Shown piece by piece: positions 17,541-27,172 of a stretch of DNA of 62,837 nucleotides. The DNA comes from Eubacteriales bacterium. Lineage in GTDB: Bacteria; Bacillota; Clostridia; Peptostreptococcales; Anaerovoracaceae. Each line of letters opens with the position of its first letter. Positions within the stretch are counted from its first letter, which is position 1. The stretch spans positions 1-62,837 of the forward strand of contig JAQUYC010000009.1 in the NCBI GenBank assembly GCA_028692105.1, given 5' to 3'. The notes beneath the pieces are model-generated. The model saw only the letters and a list, made by a program, of their open reading frames with translations, was not told where the DNA came from and did not search any database. Both the position numbers and the translations under genes were made by a program.

Positions 17541-18491
17541 ATGAAGAACGGCGTCTTCACAGATTTCAAAATTTTTGCAGGAAATTCGAATCATGAATTG
17601 GCTGAAGAAATTGCTTCCATAATGGGGAAACCATTAGGAAAATCAACAGTAAGTAAATTCAGTGATGGGGAAATATCCGTCAGTTTATGGGAAACGGTCA
17701 GAGGAATCGATGTCTACATAGTACAATCAACTTGTAATCCTGTAAACGACAGCCTTATGGAGCTGCTGATCATGATCGATGCGATGAAAAGGGCTTCTGC
17801 AGGTAGAATAAATGCGGTTATCCCGTATTATGGATATGCAAGACAGGATAGGAAAGCAAAAGCAAGAGATCCTATCACAGCTAAACTTGTTGCGGATATA
17901 CTTAGTAGCGCAGGAGCGGACAGAGTTGTAACAATGGATCTGCATGCTTCTCAGATTCAAGGTTATTTCAATATTCCGGTAGATCATCTTCTTGGAATTC
18001 CTATCCTGGTAAAATATTTCCGTGAGATGAGACTGGACAACCTTGTTATCGTATCCCCGGATCACGGCAGTGTAACGAGAGCCAGAAATATGGCACACCC
18101 GCTGGATGCGCCGATTGCAATCGTGGATAAGAGAAGGCCAAAGGCGAATGTTTCTGAAATTATGAACATCATAGGAGATATAGAAGACAAGAATGTCATT
18201 CTTGTTGATGACATGATAGATACTGCCGGAACGATAACAAATGCAGCAAATGCTATGAAGGAAATGGGGGCAAGGGAAGTTTACGCCTGTGCCACTCATC
18301 CCGTTTTGTCAGGCCCGGCTATTGATAGAATTCAGGAATCCGCTATTAAGGAACTCGTCCTGCTCAATACCATTCCGCTGCCTGAGAAAAAGAAAATAGA
18401 CAAAATTAAACTGCTGTCAGTAGCACCTCTTTTTGCAGAAGCAATGATCCGAATCTTCACAAATGATTCAATCAGCAGACTGTTTGACTAG
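17541..18491 (+). CDS. prs: Ribose-phosphate pyrophosphokinase
   Basis: A 316-residue PRPP synthetase. [14 protein letters not shown] near the start, the ATP flexible-loop [12 protein letters not shown] near 97-108, and the PRPP-binding loop [11 protein letters not shown] near 219-229 are all intact. It supplies PRPP for purines, pyrimidines, histidine and the PurR sensor. AGAGGTG lies ahead of the ATG; pth follows after 8 bases. Confidence 0.97.
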   Translation: MKNGVFTDFKIFAGNSNHELAEEIASIMGKPLGKSTVSKFSDGEISVSLWETVRGIDVYIVQSTCNPVNDSLMELLIMIDAMKRASAGRINAVIPYYGYARQDRKAKARDPITAKLVADILSSAGADRVVTMDLHASQIQGYFNIPVDHLLGIPILVKYFREMRLDNLVIVSPDHGSVTRARNMAHPLDAPIAIVDKRRPKANVSEIMNIIGDIEDKNVILVDDMIDTAGTITNAANAMKEMGAREVYACATHPVLSGPAIDRIQESAIKELVLLNTIPLPEKKKIDKIKLLSVAPLFAEAMIRIFTNDSISRLFD

Positions 18492-18499
18492 GAGACCAT

Positions 18500-19084
18500 A
18501 TGTATATCATTGCGGGTTTGGGAAATCCGGGAAAAAAGTATGAAAACACAAAACATAATATAGGTTTTATTACTTTGGATTTTCTGGCCGAAAAGCATAG
18601 CATTAATATTAATAAAATAAAGCATAAGGCACTGGTTGGGGAAGGGACAATCTCCGGCCAGAAGCTGCTGTTGGTAAAACCGCAGACATATATGAATCTT
18701 TCCGGAAGCAGCATAAAGGAAGTAATGGACTATTATAAGGCAGACCTGGATAAACTTATAGTAATCTATGACGATGTGGACATCCCGATAGGTAGTCTGC
18801 GGATTCGGAAAAAGGGCAGTGCGGGTACTCATAATGGAATGAAATCGATAATCTATGATTTGCAGGATGATGAATTCCCAAGAGTCAGAATAGGAATCGG
18901 AGCAGAACGAAAGATGTCCTTAGCAGGCTATGTCCTCGGCGGTTTTAAAAAAGAAGAGAAAGATCTTATGAGAGATGCAGTGGAACGGGCAGTGCTTGCA
19001 GTTGAGTGTATGCTCGATAAAGGAATAGACGCCGCAATGAATGAATACAATATAGTGAGGCCGGCATGTCCTCCACCTCGCTGA
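18500..19084 (+). CDS. pth: Peptidyl-tRNA hydrolase
   Basis: A 194-residue enzyme that recycles peptidyl-tRNA dropped by ribosomes. The family pattern is clear: GLGNPGKKYENTKHNIGF with the catalytic histidine near 20, KPQTYMNLSG near 64-73, and DDVDIPIG near 93-100. In B. subtilis this gene is spoVC. It lies between prs and mfd in the conserved order. Confidence 0.96.
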   Translation: MYIIAGLGNPGKKYENTKHNIGFITLDFLAEKHSININKIKHKALVGEGTISGQKLLLVKPQTYMNLSGSSIKEVMDYYKADLDKLIVIYDDVDIPIGSLRIRKKGSAGTHNGMKSIIYDLQDDEFPRVRIGIGAERKMSLAGYVLGGFKKEEKDLMRDAVERAVLAVECMLDKGIDAAMNEYNIVRPACPPPR

Positions 19085-19155
19085 AACGCACAGAAGCAAA
19101 GAAATTTTCTACGGATGCGTTATAAAAACATCTGCTGAAGGGGAAGCAAAGGAAG

Positions 19156-22100
19156 ATGAGTGACAAATCCAGGAGCGGTAAGTTTAATGAGATAGAAGCT
19201 CTTGCCAAATTGACCGGAGGCACAGTCAATATATCAGGAATAACAGAGGGACGGGCTATGCCTGTCGCATCGCTTATCATCAAGGAAAGAGGAGGACAAT
19301 GTCTTATCATTACCTCTTCTTATACAAAAGCGAAAAGATTGGCTGAAGACCTGTCTTTTTTTGTTGACCAGAAAATTTTTGTCATCCGTGAAGAAGAGAA
19401 ATTATTCTTGAAATATGAAGCAAAGAGCCACAGCATATTAGAAGAAAGACTGATAGCGCTTAAGGCACTTCTGACAGGAGAAAGCTGCATAGTTATTGCT
19501 CCGATTTTAGGGGCGGTAAAGAAATTGGCTCCTCACGGGATATTTAAGGAGAATATGGTTCGACTTTCTTTGGGAGATGAAGCGGAACATGAAGAAATTA
19601 AAAGAAAACTAACTTTTATGGGATATGAAAGAGCAGCTTTTATTGAATCTAAAGGTCAGTACAGCATACGCGGCGGGATCGTGGATGTTTTCCCTGCAGA
19701 CTCAGAATACCCGTATCGAATTGAATTTTTTGGCTCTGAAGTGGATTCGATACGTACCTTTGATCCTCTGACACAGCGTTCTATAGATAATCTCAAAATG
19801 ATAGAGATCTATCCGGCAGAGCAGATGGTTCAGGAGGAAAATCTTTTTCAACATGCTGCTGAAAAATTGGGAAAAGCTTATGATACTTATGGGAGAAAAC
19901 TTGCAGAACCACAGCGGGAGCGTCTTCTTGAAAGAAAAAACCAACTGTTGGAGTTTATTGGGAGTACAGCGAATGTTCAACTTTTAGAAAATTATATCCA
20001 TTATTTTTACGACGATACAGAATACCTTTGGGACTATATGAATTCTGAGGGCATTATCATGCTGGAGGATCCGGATCGGATTAGAGAGGTTTTAGACTTC
20101 AGAGAAAAGGAAGATAGAGAGGACTTTAATGTCATTCTTGAGAGAGGTGAAGCAGTCCCCGGAGACTATAAAGCATTTCCTTCAAAAACTGATTTAAGCC
20201 AGCTGTATAAACAAAACCTTATATTTTTATTCACCCCATTTCAAAAACAGCTGAGAGGACCGGATCGACTGGATATCAGTATTCAGATATCTTCAAAACA
20301 GGCACCTGTATTCAATGGCCGAATGGAATTTCTGGAAACAGAATTAAGGAGCTATTTAAAGCAAGGTTACGACATCACGATCGTGTGTGCAACGGAAGAA
20401 AGAATTGAAAACCTGAGGCACTTTGTCCGCCCGTTTGATCCTGATGGGAGGATAACAATTTCAAAAGGGAACCTTTCTTCAGGGATGGAATATCCGGCAG
20501 AAAAGTTAGTCTATCTTTGGGATGGAGATATCTTTACTACTCAAAAGCACAGAAAAAAAAGGACCGGTGAAAAAAAGGGAAAACCGATAAAAACATTTAC
20601 TGATATACGTAAAGGGGATTATGTAGTACATGAGAATCACGGAGTCGGAAAATTTATCGGCGTAGAGCAGCTTGTCATACAGAACATAAAAAAAGATTAT
20701 TTGAAAATAAAATATGCCGGCGAAGATTTTCTCTATGTCCCCGTTGAGCAGATGGACATGATCCAAAAATATGTCGGGGCAGATGGAGTTGCTCCAAGGA
20801 TCAATAAACTGTCGGGCGGAGAATGGAAAAAAGTTAAAGCGAAGGCTAAAGCGGCTATTGCCAGCATGGCAAAGGAGCTTTTGGAAATTTCCGCTGAACG
20901 CAAGATAAGAGGAGGGTATGCATTCGGACAGGATACCATTTGGCAGAGTGAATTTGAAGATTTGTTTCCATATGAGGAAACAGACGATCAGCTTCGTTGT
21001 ATACGGGAAATAAAAGCTGACATGGAAAAGCCTGTACCTATGGAACGTCTGCTGTGCGGAGATGTGGGATACGGGAAGACCGAAGTTGCTGCGCGTGCAA
21101 TTTTTAAATGCGCTGCAGACGGAAAACAAGCTGCAATATTAGTGCCTACAACAATCCTTGCAAATCAGCACTACTATACTTTTAAAGAAAGATTTGAAAG
21201 ATTTCCTTTTAAAGTTGAATTGCTGAGCAGATTTCGAAATGAAAAGCAGCAGGATACAATTATTGAGGGAATTAAAAAAGGAAACATCGATGTGCTGATC
21301 GGAACCCACAGAATGTTGTCAAAGGATGTTATCTTCAAAGACCTGGGCCTTCTGGTCATTGATGAAGAACAACGCTTCGGCGTACAGCATAAAGAAGCAA
21401 TCAAAAAGCTTAAGAAAGACATGGATGTACTTACCCTGTCTGCCACGCCTATCCCAAGAACCCTGCATATGTCTCTTGTAGGTATAAAAGATATGAGTTT
21501 GATCGAGGAACCGCCGGAAGAAAGATACCCTGTGCAAACCTATGTTTTAGAGCAGGACGAAGAGTTGATCCGTGATGTTCTCCAAAGAGAATTGGACAGA
21601 GATGGCCAGGCTTACGTAGTATATAACAGAGTAAGGGGTATTTATAAGATCGCTGCACAAATCGCTCAGCTTGTACCGGAAGCTGCAGTTGCGGTGGGGC
21701 ATGGACAAATGAATGAGAAGATGCTTGAAGATGTGATGATCGGTTTTGTTAACCATGAAAGCAATATTCTTGTTTCAACGACAATCATAGAATCAGGTAT
21801 CGATATTCCCAATGTGAATACTATTATAATCTTGGATGCTGATCGTTTCGGTCTTTCACAGCTGTATCAATTGAGAGGCCGAGTGGGGCGTTCCAATAGA
21901 ATGGCCTATGCGTACCTCATGTATCAGAAAGATAAGGTACTTTCTGAGGTGGCAGAAAAAAGGCTGAGAGCGATCAAAGAATTCACAGAATTTGGTGCAG
22001 GTTTCCATATAGCAATGCGAGATCTGGAAATAAGAGGTGCCGGAAATCTATTGGGAACCGAGCAGCATGGTCATATGATGAGTATAGGGTATGAACTGTA

Positions 22101-22596
22101 CTGTAAACTGGTCGATGATGCTGTAAGCGCACTTGGGGGAGAAATAGTAAACCCGGACAGAGAGGAAACCTCTATTGAGATCGATGTCCCGGCCTATATA
22201 CCGGAAGAATATATATCCGATGAACTCCTTAAGCTCCAGATGTACAAGAAGATTGCAGCTATCAAGGACAATAAGGATAAGGAAGAAGTAATCGATGAGT
22301 TGATTGACCGATTCGGAGATTTGCCACACGAGACGTCAAATCTGGCTGATATATCTTATATCAGGGCGATGGCTGAAGCAGCAGGTGTTTCACGGATTCA
22401 TGAGGAACCGAAAAAAATAGTCTTTGAATTTTATGAAAAAAATGGGCTGACGCCTGAGCGCATCGCCGATTTGTCTTTTGAATACGGGATGGGGATTCTG
22501 ATTCATGCAGGAGTAAAGCCGTTTATAAAATATAGATATTCAGAAAAAAATAAACTTCAACAAATTATCATGTTCTTAAGTAAATTCATGGTATAA
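19156..22596 (+). CDS. mfd: Transcription-repair coupling factor
   Basis: A 1146-residue Mfd translocase, which removes stalled RNA polymerase and recruits UvrA. The order is UvrB-like region (about 1-350), CarD-like RNA-polymerase-interaction domain starting GDYVVHENHGVGKF near 485, and the RecG-like motor with Walker A GDVGYGKTE near 635, DEEQRFG near 736, and SATPIPRTL after it. A C-terminal TRCF domain closes the chain. Length and motifs are normal. It lies 71 bases after pth, as in B. subtilis. Confidence 0.97.
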   Translation: MSDKSRSGKFNEIEALAKLTGGTVNISGITEGRAMPVASLIIKERGGQCLIITSSYTKAKRLAEDLSFFVDQKIFVIREEEKLFLKYEAKSHSILEERLIALKALLTGESCIVIAPILGAVKKLAPHGIFKENMVRLSLGDEAEHEEIKRKLTFMGYERAAFIESKGQYSIRGGIVDVFPADSEYPYRIEFFGSEVDSIRTFDPLTQRSIDNLKMIEIYPAEQMVQEENLFQHAAEKLGKAYDTYGRKLAEPQRERLLERKNQLLEFIGSTANVQLLENYIHYFYDDTEYLWDYMNSEGIIMLEDPDRIREVLDFREKEDREDFNVILERGEAVPGDYKAFPSKTDLSQLYKQNLIFLFTPFQKQLRGPDRLDISIQISSKQAPVFNGRMEFLETELRSYLKQGYDITIVCATEERIENLRHFVRPFDPDGRITISKGNLSSGMEYPAEKLVYLWDGDIFTTQKHRKKRTGEKKGKPIKTFTDIRKGDYVVHENHGVGKFIGVEQLVIQNIKKDYLKIKYAGEDFLYVPVEQMDMIQKYVGADGVAPRINKLSGGEWKKVKAKAKAAIASMAKELLEISAERKIRGGYAFGQDTIWQSEFEDLFPYEETDDQLRCIREIKADMEKPVPMERLLCGDVGYGKTEVAARAIFKCAADGKQAAILVPTTILANQHYYTFKERFERFPFKVELLSRFRNEKQQDTIIEGIKKGNIDVLIGTHRMLSKDVIFKDLGLLVIDEEQRFGVQHKEAIKKLKKDMDVLTLSATPIPRTLHMSLVGIKDMSLIEEPPEERYPVQTYVLEQDEELIRDVLQRELDRDGQAYVVYNRVRGIYKIAAQIAQLVPEAAVAVGHGQMNEKMLEDVMIGFVNHESNILVSTTIIESGIDIPNVNTIIILDADRFGLSQLYQLRGRVGRSNRMAYAYLMYQKDKVLSEVAEKRLRAIKEFTEFGAGFHIAMRDLEIRGAGNLLGTEQHGHMMSIGYELYCKLVDDAVSALGGEIVNPDREETSIEIDVPAYIPEEYISDELLKLQMYKKIAAIKDNKDKEEVIDELIDRFGDLPHETSNLADISYIRAMAEAAGVSRIHEEPKKIVFEFYEKNGLTPERIADLSFEYGMGILIHAGVKPFIKYRYSEKNKLQQIIMFLSKFMV

Positions 22597-22625
22597 TTAT
22601 GTGCAATTGAAAACACCTCAAAACA

Positions 22626-22657
22626 CAAACGGTTTACTTAAAGCCGGAAACCGTTTG
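22626..22657. repeat. 10-bp inverted repeat upstream of prsA
   Basis: CAAACGGTTT (22626-22635) and AAACCGTTTG (22648-22657) are exact reverse complements around a 12-base loop. There is no T run, so it is not a standard terminator; an operator or mRNA-stability stem is possible. Confidence 0.6.
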
Positions 22658-22724
22658 AAATCCATGACTAAAATTCATCCATAGCGGATAGTCGCTAAAA
22701 TAAATTATACGAGGAGATGAACGA

Positions 22725-23639
22725 ATGAAAAAGTTTATGGCAATAATGCTGCTGATAGTATTAGTGAGCTTGACAGCATGCGGCAGTGATTCGAAAATTG
22801 TAAGTATCGGAGATAAAACCATTACTGAAAGTGAGCTTGGTAAATACTTAGAGTGGTCGGCATTTATACAAGGCATTGATTTGACACAGATCACGGAGGA
22901 AGGCATGACCGTGATAAAATCGCAAATGCTTGAGGATATGATTTCGATCGAAATTATAAAAGGACACTATAATGGTAAAGAATCGGAGATTTTACCGGAG
23001 ACCATAGAAGAAGACACAAATAAATTTATAGAAGAAGCAAAAAAAATGGATGGCGTTAAAGAATTTCTTGAAGAAAAAGGCATCACTGATGACATATTGA
23101 AAGAATTCTTCCGTAACCAATATTATACATTAGCTTATTTTGAAGAGATTGAATCGGGGATGACAACTTTAGAAGAGGATTCAAAAGCATATTATGAGTC
23201 TAATAAGGAAAGTTTTAAAATAGACGAAGTAACAGCAAGTCACATACTGGTAGAAAAAGAAGATTTAGCAAAAGAAATTCTACAGAAGCTGAAAGCCGGA
23301 GAAAAGTTTGAAGACCTTGCGGCGCAGTATGGTACGGATGCAACAAAGGATACGGGAGGCAATCTGGGCACGTTCGGAAAAGGAAGGATGATAAAGGAAT
23401 TTGAAGATGCTGCGTTTGCACTTCAGCCCGGCGAAATAAGCGACGTGGTTAAAACTCAGTTTGGATATCACATCATCATGGTTTCAGATAAAAATCAAGG
23501 ATACAGAACCTATGATGATGTAAAAGAATCAATAAAATCAACATTGGTAGGAGAAGAAGCGCAAAAACAAATTGAAGCTATTAAGGCTGAATCAAATGTG
23601 GAGTACCTTACTGAGGAATATCCTGCACCTAAAGCATAA
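22725..23639 (+). CDS. prsA: PrsA-like foldase lipoprotein (parvulin-type PPIase)
   Basis: A 304-residue lipoprotein with signal MKKFMAIMLLIVLVSLTAC and a lipobox cysteine at residue 19. A SurA-N-like helical region (about 35-150) precedes a parvulin domain (about 165-260) with ASHILVEK, GGNLGTFGKGRM and GYHIIMV. It should assist folding of exported proteins on the outer face of the membrane. It follows mfd, a common clostridial arrangement. The gene symbol is by family, not proven orthology. Confidence 0.88.
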   Translation: MKKFMAIMLLIVLVSLTACGSDSKIVSIGDKTITESELGKYLEWSAFIQGIDLTQITEEGMTVIKSQMLEDMISIEIIKGHYNGKESEILPETIEEDTNKFIEEAKKMDGVKEFLEEKGITDDILKEFFRNQYYTLAYFEEIESGMTTLEEDSKAYYESNKESFKIDEVTASHILVEKEDLAKEILQKLKAGEKFEDLAAQYGTDATKDTGGNLGTFGKGRMIKEFEDAAFALQPGEISDVVKTQFGYHIIMVSDKNQGYRTYDDVKESIKSTLVGEEAQKQIEAIKAESNVEYLTEEYPAPKA

Positions 23640-23698
23640 AACTTTTTGTAGTTATTTCGTCTGACATATGATTACGTGCAATATAAAATAAAGATACT

Positions 23699-24622
23699 TT
23701 ATAAACTCACGGTAGGATCAAGAATTGTCAGTGTATTTTCATAAGTGTTAAGGTTGGCATCTGCGCCTATCGGGATTGCCATTTTGTAGTAACCATGCCC
23801 TGAAGCAAGATTCGTCATAAGCGGCTTGCCTAAGGGCACCATTATTTCATTGATCATATCCTCGTAAGATTTGCCGTATGAAGGAACACAATTTGAACAT
23901 TCGCCCATGATAATTCCTGCACAGTCACCGAATTTCCCTGCGTTCATCAGATGTGTAATAAGCCTGTATACCCGGCTTACAGATTCATGTGTTTCTTCGA
24001 TAAAGAGAATCTTTCCTTTAGTGTCGACTTCAAAAGGTGTCCCCAGAGTGTCTACGAACGATGTAAGATTACCTCCGACTATCGGACCCGTCACATTACC
24101 CGGAACTCTGCTTACCAAGGGAATTCCGGGAGGATTTTCAAGCTGTCTTGGAGATGTGATGGTGGAAGTGGCTATAAAAAATTGATCGAAATTGTATGCA
24201 GGGGTAGTTGGCCTGAAATCCAATAATAGCAGACTGTGGAAGGTAATCAGATCTGCCCATATATATAGAACGTTTAACAATACAGTGATATCACTATATC
24301 CTGTTATAATTTTAGGGTTTTGATTTATTACAAGGTAATCAAGATATTGAAGAATATCAGCAACACCTGTTCCACCCCTTGAAGGAATTATAGCTCTTAC
24401 TTCCGGATTCTCGAACATTCTCATCAGATCTGATGCACGCTGCTGTGGTGTGGCGGCTACAAAACCCATTTCTGAATATACATATTCGCCCAAAATTACG
24501 TTAAATCCTAAATTTTCGAGAAACTGAACTCTTGAATTTATTGTTTCTGCATCACGCGGACTCCCAAGGGTTACAACACCAACGGTATCTCCCTCACGTA
24601 AAATGGGCGGTCTGATAGCCAT
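23699..24622 (-). CDS. S66-family LD-carboxypeptidase
   Basis: A 307-residue protein of the LD-carboxypeptidase / microcin-immunity (MccF) family. The nucleophile lies in the elbow GYSD (serine near 110), with an acidic FIEETHE stretch and the catalytic histidine in ASGHGYYK completing the triad. No signal peptide is seen, so it acts in the cytoplasm on muropeptides or modified nucleotide-peptides. ATG 24622 (MAIRPP) is preferred, with GGAGG 9 bases upstream. Convergent with prsA. Confidence 0.87.
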   Translation of the reverse strand: MAIRPPILREGDTVGVVTLGSPRDAETINSRVQFLENLGFNVILGEYVYSEMGFVAATPQQRASDLMRMFENPEVRAIIPSRGGTGVADILQYLDYLVINQNPKIITGYSDITVLLNVLYIWADLITFHSLLLLDFRPTTPAYNFDQFFIATSTITSPRQLENPPGIPLVSRVPGNVTGPIVGGNLTSFVDTLGTPFEVDTKGKILFIEETHESVSRVYRLITHLMNAGKFGDCAGIIMGECSNCVPSYGKSYEDMINEIMVPLGKPLMTNLASGHGYYKMAIPIGADANLNTYENTLTILDPTVSL

Positions 24623-24831
24623 TTTGCATCGCCTCCAATATAATATCATTTGCCAGCTAAAACCAGTATATGAGCATACTCACAAGTGATGTTACAAGAA
24701 AACGGGCAATTCTCTTGAAGAGACCGAAATAAGCTGATATTATAAGCAATGGCAGTTAATCAGCCAGTTATATATGAAACCCAAAGTGTAAAATATAAAT
24801 AATGGTATTTGTTGTCAAGAAGGAGGAACAC

Positions 24832-24978
24832 ATGAACAGTAACATGATTGCGTTTTCAATTTTACCGTTTATCTCATTTATAGGGACAATTATACTATAT
24901 GTATTATCAATCGTTGCCTTAATCTACATTATTAAAGCACTAAGGATTTATATTAAAAAGAACAATGAATTTGAATAG
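24832..24978 (+). CDS. 48-aa membrane peptide
   Basis: A short gene with AAGGAGG just upstream of the ATG. The product has one long hydrophobic helix (about residues 5-36) and a basic, polar tail KIYIKKN-like ending NEFE. Its size, hydrophobic core and charged C-terminus recall the 38-aa peptide at 5944, but the sequences are not clearly homologous. It precedes the S1 gene by 46 bases. I do not recognise a family. Confidence 0.55.
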   Translation: MNSNMIAFSILPFISFIGTIILYVLSIVALIYIIKALRIYIKKNNEFE

Positions 24979-25024
24979 AAAAAAATAAGCTTGAGAATAA
25001 TTTGTATGAAAGGTAATAGGCAAA

Positions 25025-26185
25025 ATGGACGAACAAAATACAATGGCTGATTTTATGGAGGAAATAGAAAAATCCATGAAACGAGTCTATAAAGATGATG
25101 TTCTGAAAGGAACGATAATAACAGTCGGTGACGAAGAGATTCTTGTTAATATTGGCTATACATCAGATGGTATTATTACAAAAGAGGAAATGGCTGAGGA
25201 TTACAATTACATGGAAGGTGATGAGATCTCAGTTTTAGTCCTTAATTCTCACGACAATGATGGCAATGTAATCCTGTCTCATAAAAAAGCCGAGGAAATA
25301 GGCGGATGGGATGAGCTAAGGGAAGCTTACGATCAAAAAAAGAAGATTAATGTTAAAGTGACAGAAGTGATAAAAGGCGGCGTGTCAGCTGTTTACCGGA
25401 ATGTAAGGTGCTTTATACCGGGATCCCTTTTATCTTATCGATATGTAGAAGATATGAATGCTTATGTTGGTAAAAGCCTTGAAGTTGCAGTAGAAGATTT
25501 TGATATAGAGAACAAAAGAGTGGTTCTTTCCAGGAAGGCCGTTGAAACTGTAGAAAGACAAACAAAAAAGAAAGAGATAATGAATCAGCTTCAAGAAGGC
25601 GAGATGCGGCAGGGTGTTGTTACCAAGCTGATGAAATTCGGTGCGTTTGTTGATCTTGGGGGAGTGGAAGGGCTCATATATCTGGATGATCTGGCTTGGC
25701 ACCGCGTCAATGATCCGTCGGAAGTAGTATCCGAAGGAGACAATGTTACCGTTTATGTTGCTAATATTGATAAAAAGAACGGGAAAATCAGTTTGGTATT
25801 AAAAAAGGTGGATGAAGATCCCTGGAAGGGTGCCGCAGATTATTACAAAATCGATGATTTAGTAGAAGGCACTGTTGTAAGACTGCTTGATTTTGGCGCA
25901 TTTGTAGAGATTGAAGCAGGGATCGAGGGCTTAATTCACCTGTCGGAAATTTCATCGGAGCGGATTCGAAAGCCATCTGACAAATTAAAAGTTGGAAATC
26001 GGATACAGGCTATTATATTAAACATTGACGAGAAAAATAGAAAGCTCAGTTTAAGTATGAAAGATGCAGAGGGGCTCGTATCGGAAGGTATTGAACCGGT
26101 GCAAGAAGAGCAGGTAACAACCTTAGGCGACTTGTTCGGCGACAAATTCAAGGACTTCTTTAAGAAGCCGGAGACCGAAAGATGA
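25025..26185 (+). CDS. S1 RNA-binding protein (ribosomal protein S1-like, four S1 domains)
   Basis: A 386-residue protein with four S1 OB-folds at about 24-92, 108-172, 193-262 and 280-350. The last two are the best preserved (KFGAFVDLGGVEGLIY and DFGAFVEIEAGIEGLIH, both matching ribosomal S1 repeats). The C-terminus is acidic. In many Clostridia this gene is fused to or follows ispH; here no ispH is present upstream. It probably helps mRNA binding on the ribosome, although in low-GC Gram-positives the protein is often dispensable. Confidence 0.85.
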   Translation: MDEQNTMADFMEEIEKSMKRVYKDDVLKGTIITVGDEEILVNIGYTSDGIITKEEMAEDYNYMEGDEISVLVLNSHDNDGNVILSHKKAEEIGGWDELREAYDQKKKINVKVTEVIKGGVSAVYRNVRCFIPGSLLSYRYVEDMNAYVGKSLEVAVEDFDIENKRVVLSRKAVETVERQTKKKEIMNQLQEGEMRQGVVTKLMKFGAFVDLGGVEGLIYLDDLAWHRVNDPSEVVSEGDNVTVYVANIDKKNGKISLVLKKVDEDPWKGAADYYKIDDLVEGTVVRLLDFGAFVEIEAGIEGLIHLSEISSERIRKPSDKLKVGNRIQAIILNIDEKNRKLSLSMKDAEGLVSEGIEPVQEEQVTTLGDLFGDKFKDFFKKPETER

Positions 26186-26220
26186 TTGGCTGAGAAGTTA
26201 GGGACCGAAAGATGATTGGC
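26173..26220 (+). repeat. 18-bp direct repeat spanning the S1 gene end
   Basis: GACCGAAAGATGATTGGC occurs at 26173-26190 and again at 26203-26220. The first copy contains the last codons and TGA stop of the S1 gene; the second lies outside it, next to a long palindrome. This looks like a local duplication or target-site footprint. Confidence 0.7.
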
Positions 26221-26221
26221 A

Positions 26222-26255
26222 GTGTGTCATTTGAGGACGTCCGCAAATGACACAC
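26222..26255. repeat. REP-like 34-bp palindrome
   Basis: GTGTGTCATTTG (26222-26233) is the exact reverse complement of CAAATGACACAC (26244-26255), and the intervening AGGACGTCCG adds the palindrome GGACGTCC, so the whole 34 bp is self-complementary with one A-G mismatch. There is no T run. TGTGTCA hairpins with a GGAC core are, as I recall, a recurring intergenic repeat in Clostridia. Confidence 0.7.
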
Positions 26256-26298
26256 ACTATGTGACAATAAAGTAACATCTCTAAATGACATAAATATT

Positions 26299-26925
26299 TT
26301 ACCGGTACATATTACTGTATACATTGCCTGGCTGTAATGTCACTCCTCGGGCGTTACCCATTTCACTTACGGTGACAAGCTGATATCCTTTGTCTATCAG
26401 TTCGGGAACGATCCTTCTGACTGCTTCAGCCGTGCCTGGATAGATGTCGTGCATCAGGATGATATCTCCATCTTTAACGTTTTCAATAACGCTGTTATAA
26501 ACTGTATCCGCATTTCTGACCTCCCAGTCTACCGTATCGATAGACCACAGAATAATGGGAAGTGGTATCTTCTTTATCAATTCATCATTGATAAAACCAT
26601 AGGTAGGCCGCAAAATAGCAGGGGTATACCCTATTGCCCTTTCGATAATTACTTGAGGCGTCTCAACTTGATATGCCAATTCGGCATCGGACAGTAAAGT
26701 AAGATTCAGATGACTGTAGCTATGGTTTCCAATTTCATTTCCCTCATCAACAATGCGCTGCAATATCTGAGGATGCCGCTCGGCCTCAATCCCAAGGACG
26801 AAAAAGGTTGCGGAAGAATTATGTTCCTTTAATATGTCAAGTATAATAGGGGTATACATTAAAGATGGACCGTCATCGAAGGTTAATGCAACCATCGGTT
26901 TCACTGGATCTATTACTGTTTTCAA
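26299..26925 (-). CDS. Polysaccharide deacetylase family protein
   Basis: A 208-residue NodB-fold protein. The metal and catalytic motifs are ALTFDDGPS (motif 1), GNHSYSHLNL (motif 2, HxxxH), RPTYG (motif 3), WSIDTVDW (motif 4) and ILMHD (motif 5), all present. The start is TTG 26925, set by AAGGGAGG 7 bases upstream; a start at 27015 adds 30 residues that look neither like a signal peptide nor like the domain. Without a signal it may be cytoplasmic or leave by another route. It would deacetylate an N-acetylglucosamine polymer or a cell-wall precursor. Confidence 0.82.
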   Translation of the reverse strand: MKTVIDPVKPMVALTFDDGPSLMYTPIILDILKEHNSSATFFVLGIEAERHPQILQRIVDEGNEIGNHSYSHLNLTLLSDAELAYQVETPQVIIERAIGYTPAILRPTYGFINDELIKKIPLPIILWSIDTVDWEVRNADTVYNSVIENVKDGDIILMHDIYPGTAEAVRRIVPELIDKGYQLVTVSEMGNARGVTLQPGNVYSNMYR

Positions 26926-27172
26926 TTTTAGACCTCCCTTATGCGCTTTATTATTATATGCTTTACATGTTGATATAGTTAAGAACATCCCTGGATATTT
27001 TATTGCAGCCTTCACGACATAGCGTTTTACAATTGCGTTACAAAATACAAAAACCTACAATTTTCTACATGAATATATTATAATAATTTTGTAAAACGAT
27101 TTGCATCGCTTACTTTAACAATAACAGGCTATAGAAAGATGAAGGGGTATTTATATATTTATAGTGGGGGAA

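Noticed and set aside
17727-18299. Antisense open frame inside prs (190 codons)
   Set aside because: Shadow of a conserved gene; cysteine- and histidine-rich nonsense with no domain.
20506-21129. Long antisense open frame inside mfd (207 codons)
   Set aside because: It has no ribosome site or family motif and lies opposite conserved Mfd sequence.
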